This document shows positions 8,168 through 15,444 of a stretch of 64,000 nt of DNA, piece by piece. The notes beneath the pieces are model-generated. The model saw only the letters and a list, made by a program, of their open reading frames with translations. It was not told the DNA's origin and did not search any database. Both the position numbers and the translations under genes were made by a program. The stretch covers positions 186,001 to 250,000 of the forward strand of contig NZ_WHPF01000001.1 of NCBI RefSeq assembly GCF_013106755.1. The letters run 5' to 3'. Numbering within the stretch: position 1 is the stretch's first letter; every line of letters starts with the position of its first letter. The stretch comes from Limnovirga soli (lineage in GTDB: Bacteria; Bacteroidota; Bacteroidia; Chitinophagales; Chitinophagaceae).

Positions 8168-8246
8168 CAATAACAGCCCCCACCCCATCCCCCCGCACAA
8201 GAGTGCGACGCAACGGCAGCTTAATGCTTCATCTTTAGCCCGGCTC
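8168..8246 (-). repeat. Repeat copy C: C-rich flank plus element
   Basis: C-rich run at about 8175-8196, core TGCGACGCAA at 8204-8213, and an AGCCCGGC tail near 8237-8244. It separates the 7284 gene from the XRE regulator. Confidence 0.85.
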
Positions 8247-8273
8247 ATACATAATTTTCAACAGGTTATGCCC

Positions 8274-8609
8274 TTACATTTCCCGGCTGCGTAGCAGGGC
8301 TTCGGCTTCTTCCACCGTCATTTGTTGCAGGTGGTGCAGGGCATTGGCCAATGGGCGTATGCGTATGCCTTGTAAGGGGTGGTTGGGTTGGTCGTCGGCA
8401 GGGGTATCGGGTTGCCAGGCAAACAAATTGTCGGGCCGGCAATTCAATAGCTTGCAAAGTATTTCTATATGGGCCAATAAAATGGTGCTTTTATTACCCT
8501 TTAAATACTGGGTGGCCACTTTATCGCTAATACCTGCCTGTATTAATGCTTTTTGGGGGTGCGGAATACCACGTAAGCGGCACAGATTTTTAATATTTAG
8601 TACTAACAT
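8274..8609 (-). CDS. XRE-family helix-turn-helix transcriptional regulator
   Basis: The protein has 111 residues. Residues about 5-65 form an XRE-type HTH: KNLCRLRGIPHPQKALIQAGISDKVATQYLKGN, with the recognition helix around SDKVATQYL, then STILLAHIEILCKLLNCRPDNLFAW, the usual ending of this domain (LCxxLxCxPxDLF). The tail (about 75-111) is a short helix ending in EEAEALLRSREM and may mediate dimer contacts. It is divergent from the 9002 gene, and the gap between them holds a field of GTAYAAAT-like repeats that are good candidate operators for this protein. Confidence 0.88.
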   Translation of the reverse strand: MLVLNIKNLCRLRGIPHPQKALIQAGISDKVATQYLKGNKSTILLAHIEILCKLLNCRPDNLFAWQPDTPADDQPNHPLQGIRIRPLANALHHLQQMTVEEAEALLRSREM

Positions 8610-8659
8610 ATTAGGGGGGATTGATGTTGTGGGTGTTTTGAACTAATTACCTTTTAAAA

Positions 8660-8782
8660 ATACGTATAAATAACATATAAAACCGTACAAATGGCGTATA
8701 AATACGTACAAATAGCGCATGTATCCATACATATGGCTGATGTACTTGTACGGGTGGCGTATAAATATGTACATATAGCAGG
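8660..8782. promoter_or_regulatory. Operator-like repeat field between the XRE regulator and the 9002 gene
   Basis: At least six near-copies of CGTAYAAATRGC-like units occur here, for example at 8663, 8684, 8696, 8705, 8759 and 8769. Two 24-base copies (starting 8694 and 8757) lie 63 bases apart with two mismatches. Many units hold the palindrome GTAC or GTATAC. The rest of the 390-base gap up to 9001 is AT-rich without genes. Confidence 0.6.
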
Positions 8783-9001
8783 TTAACCATTGTATACGGC
8801 ATATTTACACATATCATCAGCGTATTTGCAGGTGTAAACAGTAGCCATATTTACCCATATATAAATTAGTAAACAACAGTTTATACACTACAAAAATTTA
8901 ATATAAAATACCCTCAATTTAATTTTGCATATATAATTATTATTATAATTTACTGCTCTAATCCGTAATTAAACTTTAACCAGCCTCTAAAAATCGTACC
9001 C

Positions 9002-9958
9002 ATGAACGCTTCTAAAGAAGACAAACTTGGCATGTTTGTGAAATGTCAGTTGTATCTAAACTCCAATGCCGCCACACTGGCTATTAACCCATTTTTTGCC
9101 ACTACCGTAACCAGTATTGATGCCAATATTACTGCCATTGTAGATGCAGATAGCACCGCTACCCGCAACCTTACCGGTTTTACCACCAGCAAGGGCAATA
9201 GCCGCAGCGATGCCGAAACCAGCATACTTACCATTGGCGCCGCCTGCCGGGGCTATTATACCACCCATGCCGATACGGCCAAAAAAATGCTGGCAACATT
9301 TACTAAAACAGATGTACTAAGCAGCCGCGATGCGGACCTGCTGGTAATTGCCGACAGGGTATTGGATATTGCCCTGCCCATTAAAGCCCTGCTGGCCCCC
9401 TGGGGCGTAACCGCCGTAATGGTTACCGACCTTAACACCAAGATAAACGCCTTTAGGGATTGGCTGCAAAAGCCCCGTAGCGAGCAAATAAACAGTCAGG
9501 TAGCCGGCACAACGGTAGACGCGTTGTTTACCACCACCGATGCCCTGTTGGCCAGCTGCGACGATCAGATGGCGGTATTTGAATATACCAATGCCCCACT
9601 ATACCTGGGCTGGCAACTAAGCCGCGCCATTGATGACAGCGGCGGCGGCAGCGATAGTGCCGGCTTTGCAGTACAGAACTATACCGTACCGGCCAATGGC
9701 TTTATCAACTTTTTTACCGGCACGCTTGACCCTGCTAAAAAATTATACCTGCGGGTAATTGGCGGCAATGGCATAATTGTATGCACGGCCGACTCACCCG
9801 CCAGCCCCTGCACACCGGGCAGCGGATTTACGGCTCAGCCCGAAACCACGTATAAGGATACGCTATTGCAAATGTCGTTAGATACCAGCAAGCCCAATAT
9901 GCAGTTCACCAATAATGGAACGATAAACGTAGTAGTAAGGGCCGGGTTTGAGAGCTAA
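9002..9958 (+). CDS. Hypothetical protein divergent from an XRE regulator
   Basis: The protein has 318 residues and I do not recognise a family. There is no signal peptide; the start MNASKEDKLGMFVKCQLYL is hydrophilic. Residues 1-200 look like a long alpha-helical bundle rich in Ala, Thr, Asp and Leu (IDANITAIVDADSTA, SILTIGAACRGYYTTHADTA, LNTKINAFRDWLQKP). The last 110 residues change to beta-like sequence (FAVQNYTVPANGFINFFTGTL, LYLRVIGGNGIIVCTADSP, TINVVVRAGFES). Two cysteines lie within CTADSPASPC near residues 260-269. GC content is higher than in its AT-rich neighbours. Its promoter probably lies in the repeat field upstream and may be controlled by the divergent XRE protein. Confidence 0.7.
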   Translation: MNASKEDKLGMFVKCQLYLNSNAATLAINPFFATTVTSIDANITAIVDADSTATRNLTGFTTSKGNSRSDAETSILTIGAACRGYYTTHADTAKKMLATFTKTDVLSSRDADLLVIADRVLDIALPIKALLAPWGVTAVMVTDLNTKINAFRDWLQKPRSEQINSQVAGTTVDALFTTTDALLASCDDQMAVFEYTNAPLYLGWQLSRAIDDSGGGSDSAGFAVQNYTVPANGFINFFTGTLDPAKKLYLRVIGGNGIIVCTADSPASPCTPGSGFTAQPETTYKDTLLQMSLDTSKPNMQFTNNGTINVVVRAGFES

Positions 9959-9975
9959 TGATGCAGAAATTTTTT

Positions 9976-10027
9976 GAGCCGAACAGCAGCAATACTATGA
10001 GGCCTGCGTTGCGTCGCACACTTGTAC
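9976..10027 (+). repeat. Dispersed intergenic element, single copy
   Basis: Degenerate GAGCCGAAC tail at 9976, core TTGCGTCGCA at 10009-10018, then CACTTGTAC. The remainder of the 325-base gap to 10283 contains a G-rich run near 10190-10240 but no gene I can support. Confidence 0.75.
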
Positions 10028-10283
10028 AACAGCAACCAAACGCAGCCAACATACAGCACTAATAGGGCAACTAATATACCTGTAAAACGCAAACCAACCA
10101 GGTAGTTATTGCCCACACCATCATCCAATATTTTATTGACTCCCCCCAATTCCATATACCGTGAAAACACGGGTGCAGAATGGGTGTTTTTACTTGTGGT
10201 GGGCGGTGGGGGATTGGGGAGATTTGTGTGGGGGGGGATAAACCGTAGTCTAAATTTCTTTATACACACTAAAAATAAGAATC

Positions 10284-10913
10284 ATGAAAACAAAAGGAGT
10301 TTTATTTTATTTGCTATTTCTACTGCCGCTTTTCAGTATTGCTCAAAAAGAACCTGACGAAAAAATGACGCTGACCACAAAAGAAGAAAAACTAATTAAA
10401 TCTCTTCGGGAAAATACTAGCGAACTTGAAAGATCAACAACTTCAACTTATGCGGCTACAGTTATAAATACAAATTTTGTAGTTCCAATTATCCGGTTTA
10501 ACACAGTTTCAAAAGATGGGGCTGACAATAATCAAAAAGGGAATATTTCATTTTTTAATTCAATTGGAGCAGGAATAAGTATTAATTGGGGCAGATTAGA
10601 GCTAACTACCGATGCTGACAAAAAAATCATTAACCGTGAAATGAATAACACTTTTGGATTACAATTGGGTTTATTATTTGCTGCTAATTCCAGTACCGAA
10701 AACAATACAAACATCTTTGCGCCAACATTTTCCGTAAGCCTACTAAACTTTCAAGTTGGATGCGGCTATGAACTAGGAACAATTTCAACAAAAGAAAATC
10801 GCTTTTTTTACACGTTAGCTTATGGAATACCGGTATCAAAATTAGTTAAAGGAGGATTCTTCGTTTGGAAGAAAACTCCACTTCCACTTAATACAGTTAA
10901 TGGATTTAATTAG
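10284..10913 (+). CDS. Hypothetical secreted protein, possibly a small outer-membrane barrel
   Basis: The protein has 209 residues. MKTKGVLFYLLFLLPLFSIAQ is a clear Sec signal peptide, cleaved after SIAQ. A charged helix follows (EKMTLTTKEEKLIKSLREN, about 27-45). The remainder has repeated short amphipathic strands with Gly and aromatic residues (NTNFVVPIIRFNTV, FFNSIGAGISINWGRLEL, TFGLQLGLLFAA, APTFSVSLLNFQVGCGYELG, NRFFYTLAYGIPVS), a pattern seen in eight-stranded outer membrane barrels. No named family is recognised. It is AT-rich and isolated, closed by a strong terminator. Confidence 0.65.
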   Translation: MKTKGVLFYLLFLLPLFSIAQKEPDEKMTLTTKEEKLIKSLRENTSELERSTTSTYAATVINTNFVVPIIRFNTVSKDGADNNQKGNISFFNSIGAGISINWGRLELTTDADKKIINREMNNTFGLQLGLLFAANSSTENNTNIFAPTFSVSLLNFQVGCGYELGTISTKENRFFYTLAYGIPVSKLVKGGFFVWKKTPLPLNTVNGFN

Positions 10914-10930
10914 CCTCTATTTTTCCTTTT

Positions 10931-10982
10931 CCGCAGAGTCTAGTACTAATAGATTTGTACAAGACTCTGCGGTTTGTTTTTG
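10931..10982 (+). terminator. Rho-independent terminator
   Basis: An 11-base perfect stem (CCGCAGAGTCT with AGACTCTGCGG), with an extra inner GTAC pairing, followed by TTTGTTTTTGT. It lies just after the 10284 gene. Confidence 0.85.
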
Positions 10983-11029
10983 TACTGCTCATTTACAAGG
11001 AATAACTAACCAGCCATTTCAATACCCCA

Positions 11030-11169
11030 CAATATCAGCCCCCACCCCATCCCCCCGCCCAAGAGTGTGACGCAACGGCAGCTGCATACTTCATCAAAAC
11101 GGGGAAGGTTACAATAAGGAAGGGAACTATTTCTTAAAATTATTGGATATTGCTATTATATTTGAGTTA
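11030..11169 (-). repeat. Repeat copy B: C-rich flank, element core and promoter-like 3' part
   Basis: C-rich run at about 11036-11058, variant core TGTGACGCAA at 11066-11075, then a long stretch matching copy A up to the -7-like box. The next gene starts within about 15 bases of its end. Confidence 0.85.
11157..11164 (+). promoter_or_regulatory. Possible -7 box (TATATTTG) before the 11181 gene
   Basis: It matches TAnnTTTG exactly and lies 17 bases before the ATG, inside repeat copy B. It is identical in sequence and context to the box at 3817. Confidence 0.4.
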
Positions 11170-11180
11170 GCCATAATTAT

Positions 11181-11684
11181 ATGCCTGATACTTTTAAAGA
11201 TATACTTCAAAAATTAAGAGCAACAAATTTTATAAAATCCAATAAGGATTTTGATAAACTCCTTACTGATATAATCGAATATGCTGATAATGACGAAGAA
11301 ACAGCTTATATGCTTGGTGGCTTGTATAAATTAAATAATTTTTCAAATCGTTTGCCAAAAAATATAGATGATGCTATTATTCATTACATCAAAAATAAAA
11401 ACTTGCTTAATTTTTTTTATAGCAAGGCACATCCTAAGTTTAAGCAATCAAAATACATTATTCCTTTTTTACTGTTTATAGCTTTTGCCTTTGTACTTGG
11501 TGGAATAATTCAATTGCTTAATTCAACAGTAACAGTTGGAATTTCATCTCGCTATTTAGTCCCTGCAGTTAGTGAAGGTGGTACAAAAATTATTTTTGGG
11601 ATTCTTTTATTGATTGGCTGCTTATTGAGATATCGATATACGAAAAGAAAACAGAAATTTTTAGCAAGCTTAATTTCAAAGTAA
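11181..11684 (+). CDS. Hypothetical inner-membrane protein with two transmembrane helices
   Basis: The protein has 167 residues and is not recognised. The first 95 residues are cytosolic and helical (DTFKDILQKLRATNFIKSNKDFDKLLTDIIEYADNDEETAYML). Two hydrophobic helices follow: YIIPFLLFIAFAFVLGGII (about 97-115) and GTKIIFGILLLIGCLLRY (about 135-152), then a basic tail TKRKQKFLASLISK that should stay in the cytoplasm. It is AT-rich, sits directly behind repeat copy B and precedes the PIN toxin pair. Small membrane proteins of this shape occur in defence islands, but nothing here proves such a role. Confidence 0.65.
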   Translation: MPDTFKDILQKLRATNFIKSNKDFDKLLTDIIEYADNDEETAYMLGGLYKLNNFSNRLPKNIDDAIIHYIKNKNLLNFFYSKAHPKFKQSKYIIPFLLFIAFAFVLGGIIQLLNSTVTVGISSRYLVPAVSEGGTKIIFGILLLIGCLLRYRYTKRKQKFLASLISK

Positions 11685-11819
11685 GCACAACTGCGGCTAA
11701 CAAAATTATGGTGATGCCAGCAGCATATTAACCGGCTTCGGGGACAGAGAAAATAGTCTTTGGAACTTTGATGAATTTAGGGAAACATCTTTCATTCCTC
11801 AATAAACTTTCAATTGGAC

Positions 11820-12191
11820 TTATCTTTCATAGAGTATTACATCCAAACCTTCAACAGCGCCTAACTGTTTATCTGAAGTAACTAAAGGTATACTGAGTGC
11901 TTTTGAAGTTGCTGCGATGATACAGTCGGGAAGTTTTAAACTTGTTGCTTTTCTGATATTGATGGTAATATGCTTTATTTCTTCTGAAATACCCTCAATC
12001 TTAAGCTCTTTTAAAAAGGAGGTAATTGCTTTGGTTTCTTTTTGGGTTAATTTTTTATAAGAAAGCAGTTCTAGCTCAGAAATGATGGAAAGATAAAGAT
12101 CCTTGCCATTTAAAAATGCCGCTAAAGTTTCATCTCCGGCCAAAACATATAAAACCGCATTGGTATCTAATAGTAAACTATTGCCATTCAT
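11820..12191 (-). CDS. PIN-domain ribonuclease toxin (VapC-like)
   Basis: The protein has 123 residues. LLLDTNAVLYVLAGDE holds the first acidic residue of the PIN active site (Asp in LLDTN), LYLSIISELELLSY the second (Glu), and LKLPDCIIAATSKALSIPLVTSDKQLGAVEGLDVI the third and fourth (Asp in LPDCIIAA and in TSDK). This is the expected four-acid metal site for cutting RNA. Its start overlaps the end of the small upstream gene by 14 bases, as in coupled antitoxin-toxin pairs. Free toxin would be expected to cut tRNA or other RNA; the target is unknown. Confidence 0.9.
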   Translation of the reverse strand: MNGNSLLLDTNAVLYVLAGDETLAAFLNGKDLYLSIISELELLSYKKLTQKETKAITSFLKELKIEGISEEIKHITINIRKATSLKLPDCIIAATSKALSIPLVTSDKQLGAVEGLDVILYER

Positions 12192-12342
12192 TTCTCAACG
12201 CTTTTTGTATTGTTAATGCATCTTCCTTTAGCTTTATTAAGCCGCAATATTTTACTGTGTCAACGCCGGTTTTATTCTTTAGTTTCTTTTCAATTGACTC
12301 AATCTCTTTTTTGGAAGCGCCTTTTTTCAAAACCAAAACCAT
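12178..12342 (-). CDS. Antitoxin partner of the PIN toxin
   Basis: A short frame of 54 residues begins at the ATG at 12342 and stops at 12178, overlapping the toxin start by 14 bases. It reads MVLVLKKGASKKEIESIEK at the start and continues Lys-rich to IQKALRNEWQ at the end. Size, position and overlap fit an antitoxin. The N-terminal strand followed by a Lys-rich helix could bind DNA and the end could bind the toxin, but no classical AbrB or RHH motif is obvious, so the class is not assigned. Confidence 0.75.
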   Translation of the reverse strand: MVLVLKKGASKKEIESIEKKLKNKTGVDTVKYCGLIKLKEDALTIQKALRNEWQ

Positions 12343-12418
12343 AATTATTTATTTTAAAGTAAAAGTAATAATACTTGACTATATAATTCCAAACGGCTTT
12401 TCATACTCTCCCCCTAAG

Positions 12419-12492
12419 CAACAGCCCCCACCCCATCCCCCCGCACAAGAGTGCGACGCAAGTAAAGCTTCATGAGGTGATCAATGCCGGGC
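12419..12492 (-). repeat. Repeat copy D: C-rich flank plus element
   Basis: C-rich run at 12423-12442, core TGCGACGCAA at 12452-12461 and GCCGGGC tail at 12486-12492. It marks the right edge of the accessory island. Confidence 0.85.
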
Positions 12493-12512
12493 CAATAATT
12501 TGTATTGTTTAT

Positions 12513-13967
12513 TTACCAGGTATAGGTAGCTACGGCGCCGCCGGCAAGGGTGGTGGGTACCCAACTACTTTTATAGCGTATATTAAAACTGGCTACTTCG
12601 CTACCCGTATTCTGCACCAGCAATACTTTTTTACCGGCGGGGGTTAGAAATGCTACATTATTCAGGTTGCCGCTAATAGTACTTTCTATACGTACCGAGC
12701 CGGCCGGTACAAATTTGGAGGCATGGGCAATAATATAATACGCCACATTGCGGGTAACATTGCCATTAATGGTTAATGCCCCTTTGCAGGTAGTACAACC
12801 ACCGGGTGTATGCGGACCATAAGCCGCATCGTTGGCTAAATTCCATTCCAGGGCATTGCGGCTCCAGTTGCGCATGGAGCCGATTACCACATTCTTAATA
12901 TGCCAGTTAAGATCGCCACCAAAATCGCCGGAGGAGGCCGTGTACTGCTCAGTGAAATAAATATTTTTATCAGGGTAGCTATTGTGTACGCTGCTTAGGG
13001 CGCTAATATCGCCGGCATAGAGGTGAAAGGCGCTGCCATCGGTATAGGCATTGGCAGCAGCATCGGCCAATACGGCCAATGGATAAGCAGCCACATCGCA
13101 ATTATGGTCATACGCTACAATCTTGGTACTAATACCCGCCTGCTGAAAAGCCGGCCCCAGGTTGTTTTTTATAAAAGCGGCCTGTTGCAAGGCCGTCATG
13201 TACAGGCTGGGATTATTATTGGGGTTTAAGGGCTCGTTTTGTGGCGTAACGGCTGTAATGCCAATGCCCTGCGCCTGCATGGCCTGAATATATTTTACAA
13301 AATAGCTGGCATAAGCTGCATAATAGGCCGGCAGCAAACTACCACCGGTGGTGCTGCCATTGTCTTTCATCCACACCGGTGCCGACCAAGGTGTGGCAAT
13401 AATTTTTATAGCTGGGTTAATGGCCAGAATTTCTTTAAGCAAGGGGATTAAATCGGTAGCATCATTCGCCAAACTAAAATGGGCCATGGTTTCATCGGTT
13501 TGTCCGGCGGGCATATCGTCGTAAGAAAAAACGGTGGCATTCAAATCAGAAGCGCCAATAGAAATACGCAAATAACTAATGCCAATAGCGGTATTGCCGG
13601 TGGTGGCAAACAGCTCCTGCAACAGGGCGGCTTTATCGGCAGCGTTCAGGCTATTTATAACGGCAGCACTGCCACCGGTAAGGGTAAACCCAAACCCATC
13701 AATGGTTTGAAAGGTTTTGGTGGAATCTACATCAATAAAAGGAAAATTATTGGCAGTAGTACCAAAATAAATATCGGTATGTTTTTGCAGCAGCGCAGTT
13801 TGGTTACCGGTGGTTACCCAAAAACTTAGGGGCAATCCTTTTTTAGCCGTATCGGTATTGCCGTTGTTGCCGGTATTGCCATTGTTAGTAGTGCCGCCAT
13901 TGCTTTTAGCACAACCCAGCACAGAAAAAAACAATAGAGTAAAAAAGTAACGCATCCTTATTTTCAT
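12513..13967 (-). CDS. Glycoside hydrolase family 30 lipoprotein (glucosylceramidase-like)
   Basis: The protein has 484 residues. MKIRMRYFFTLLFFSVLGCAKS is a lipoprotein signal (lipobox VLGC); the start at 13967 is chosen for this reason over one at 14012. The mature part begins with a Gly/Asn/Thr-rich linker, then FQTIDGFGFTLTGGSAAVIN, the GH30 entry motif. The barrel carries VTPQNEP with the acid/base Glu at 245 and IYFTEQYTASS with the nucleophile Glu at 340, followed by the short beta domain at the end. GH30 enzymes cleave beta-glucosidic, beta-1,6-glucan or xylan bonds; the exact substrate cannot be told. It is probably anchored in the outer membrane or periplasm. Confidence 0.9.
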   Translation of the reverse strand: MKIRMRYFFTLLFFSVLGCAKSNGGTTNNGNTGNNGNTDTAKKGLPLSFWVTTGNQTALLQKHTDIYFGTTANNFPFIDVDSTKTFQTIDGFGFTLTGGSAAVINSLNAADKAALLQELFATTGNTAIGISYLRISIGASDLNATVFSYDDMPAGQTDETMAHFSLANDATDLIPLLKEILAINPAIKIIATPWSAPVWMKDNGSTTGGSLLPAYYAAYASYFVKYIQAMQAQGIGITAVTPQNEPLNPNNNPSLYMTALQQAAFIKNNLGPAFQQAGISTKIVAYDHNCDVAAYPLAVLADAAANAYTDGSAFHLYAGDISALSSVHNSYPDKNIYFTEQYTASSGDFGGDLNWHIKNVVIGSMRNWSRNALEWNLANDAAYGPHTPGGCTTCKGALTINGNVTRNVAYYIIAHASKFVPAGSVRIESTISGNLNNVAFLTPAGKKVLLVQNTGSEVASFNIRYKSSWVPTTLAGGAVATYTW

Positions 13968-14049
13968 ATGCAATCGTTTATCAGGTTTTGTACAAATGTA
14001 AGTGAAAGCCAATAGGTATGTTGCGTGTAAAAAAGCGATCCATTTTTTT

Positions 14050-14101
14050 GAGCCAAACTATTGTAGTAATGGGAGGCATCCGTTGCGTCGCACTCTTGTA
14101 C
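14050..14101 (+). repeat. Dispersed intergenic element, single copy
   Basis: Degenerate GAGCCAAAC tail at 14050, core TTGCGTCGCA at 14083-14092, then CTCTTGTAC. Confidence 0.78.
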
Positions 14102-14147
14102 TGCGGATAATTATGGCATCAAAAAAAGCAGGTAAGTTTTAAAAGCC

Positions 14148-14606
14148 TTATTCTTTTCTAATATAAAACAATTTATTGTCCAGTAACTTTCTGTCGGCGG
14201 CGGCATATACCAACAGGTTATAATTTTCGCTGGCTACCACATTGGGTAAAGTGATATAAAAATCCTTCCATTTTTTATCCGCCCCACAGGATACGGTAGA
14301 TGAATCGACCACCTTTCCGTCTCTTTCAATAACAATATATAGTTCACTAACATCCAGGTTATTATTTCTAAACAAAAGGCCAACCAACCGCAGGTCATTA
14401 TCCTTTGTGCTAATGCCCTCTTTGTATAGTGCAGCATTTAATTTACTGGTGCCTATATAGGCCAGGTATTCTTTATCCAAATCATCAAATTTGGCTTTAC
14501 GGGCCTCGCCTTGTGATTCTCTTCTGGCTTTATCGTAACGCCAATCCTGGGCAAATAATACCGTAGAAAAAATACTTAAAAAAAGAAGCAGGCTTACTTG
14601 TTTCAT
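14148..14606 (-). CDS. Hypothetical small secreted protein
   Basis: The protein has 152 residues and no recognised family. The start MKQVSLLLFLSIFSTVLFAQ is a Sec signal peptide cut after LFAQ; an upstream start at 14663 would place 19 polar residues before it and is rejected. The mature N-terminus is highly charged (DWRYDKARRESQGEARKAKFDDLDKEY). The rest has strands NDLRLVGLLFRNNNLDVSELYIVIERDGKVVDSSTV and KDFYITLPNVVASENYNLLVYAAADRKLLDNKLFYI, which looks like one immunoglobulin-like beta sandwich. It probably works in the periplasm. Confidence 0.7.
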   Translation of the reverse strand: MKQVSLLLFLSIFSTVLFAQDWRYDKARRESQGEARKAKFDDLDKEYLAYIGTSKLNAALYKEGISTKDNDLRLVGLLFRNNNLDVSELYIVIERDGKVVDSSTVSCGADKKWKDFYITLPNVVASENYNLLVYAAADRKLLDNKLFYIRKE

Positions 14607-14864
14607 GGCAGGCAGTTTAGCTGTTAAAGGAAAAGACAATTTGTTTGTATTGCAATTGTACAATTTTTAAAGGGCTTCATTTATTTTTTTCCTTGCTGAT
14701 ACCCTATTGCCATAATGCGCAACCTTAATAATCTGAGCTGAAACAAGCTATGAAAAATAAATATGATTGAAAATTCTTTCGCTTTTCAACAATCATTAAC
14801 AGCGGTCAGCTGGTAAAATAGGCTACATTGCTGCATATTTTTACTTTTATTAAAATGTACTGCA

Positions 14865-15356
14865 ATGAATACCACAACACCCGATGCACTTGTAATAAAA
14901 ATGCTGCTAAACGCATGGCATAACGAGAATAAAAGAATTACCGATTTAATAACCAACCTTACCGATGAGCAATTGGCAGCTGAAACTGCACCCGGCAGAA
15001 ATACGGGCATGTATTTATTAGGCCATCTTGCTGCGGTAAACGATAATTTATTTAAACTGCTTACCAGCAGCGAAAGATTACACCCCGAGCTGGATGTGGT
15101 GTTTTTGCATAGCAAAGACAAATCGGGTAAACCCATGCCTTCTGCTACTGAATTAAAAGCCTATTGGAATGAGATTAACGCTGGGCTTTCTGCCATTTTT
15201 AATGCGATGCAGCCAACGGATTGGATGGAGCGACACAATTCCGTATCGGCCGAGGATTTTGCCAAAGAACCACACCGCAATAAACTAAATGTGATTATTA
15301 GCAGAACCATTCACCAAAGCTACCACCTGGGGCAAATGAATTATTTAAAAAAATAA
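14865..15356 (+). CDS. DinB-family four-helix-bundle protein
   Basis: The protein has 163 residues and no signal peptide. The DinB/YfiT-like four-helix bundle is visible as LVIKMLLNAWHNENKRITDLITNLTDEQL, then GMYLLGHLAAVNDNLFKLL with the first metal-ligand His in LGHL, and finally IISRTIHQSYHLGQMNYLKK with two more His (IHQSYHLGQ). This is the normal His triad. Members are thought to be metal-dependent transferases or hydrolases, some using thiols such as bacillithiol. The gene stands alone. Confidence 0.85.
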   Translation: MNTTTPDALVIKMLLNAWHNENKRITDLITNLTDEQLAAETAPGRNTGMYLLGHLAAVNDNLFKLLTSSERLHPELDVVFLHSKDKSGKPMPSATELKAYWNEINAGLSAIFNAMQPTDWMERHNSVSAEDFAKEPHRNKLNVIISRTIHQSYHLGQMNYLKK

Positions 15357-15373
15357 GCTGCCCTTTTTGTTGC

Positions 15374-15424
15374 CGTACAAGTGAGTGACACAAGGGAAGC
15401 TTATTCTTTATTCTACAGCCGGGT
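15374..15424 (-). repeat. Dispersed intergenic element, GTGACAC variant, single copy
   Basis: GTACAAG leads to core AGTGACACAA at 15384-15393, with an AGCCGGG tail at 15417-15423. It lies between the convergent ends of the DinB-like and MG2/plug genes. Confidence 0.8.
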
Positions 15425-15444
15425 ACAAAAAATTACTAGCCCTG

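Noticed and set aside
8610-9001. A replication origin (iteron-like repeats, AT-rich)
   Set aside because: No DnaA boxes or replication gene nearby; the divergent XRE gene explains the repeats better as operators.
9002-9958. ATRNLTG in the 9002 protein as another copy of the RNL motif
   Set aside because: The V-x-D/E part is missing, the protein has no signal peptide and it is far from the peptidase locus.
9955-10269. A minus-strand frame of 104 residues with one hydrophobic helix (ILVALLVLYVGCVWLLLY)
   Set aside because: Its C-terminal part is the translated repeat and its N-terminal part comes from a G-rich run. A short membrane peptide starting near 10155 cannot be excluded but is not supported.
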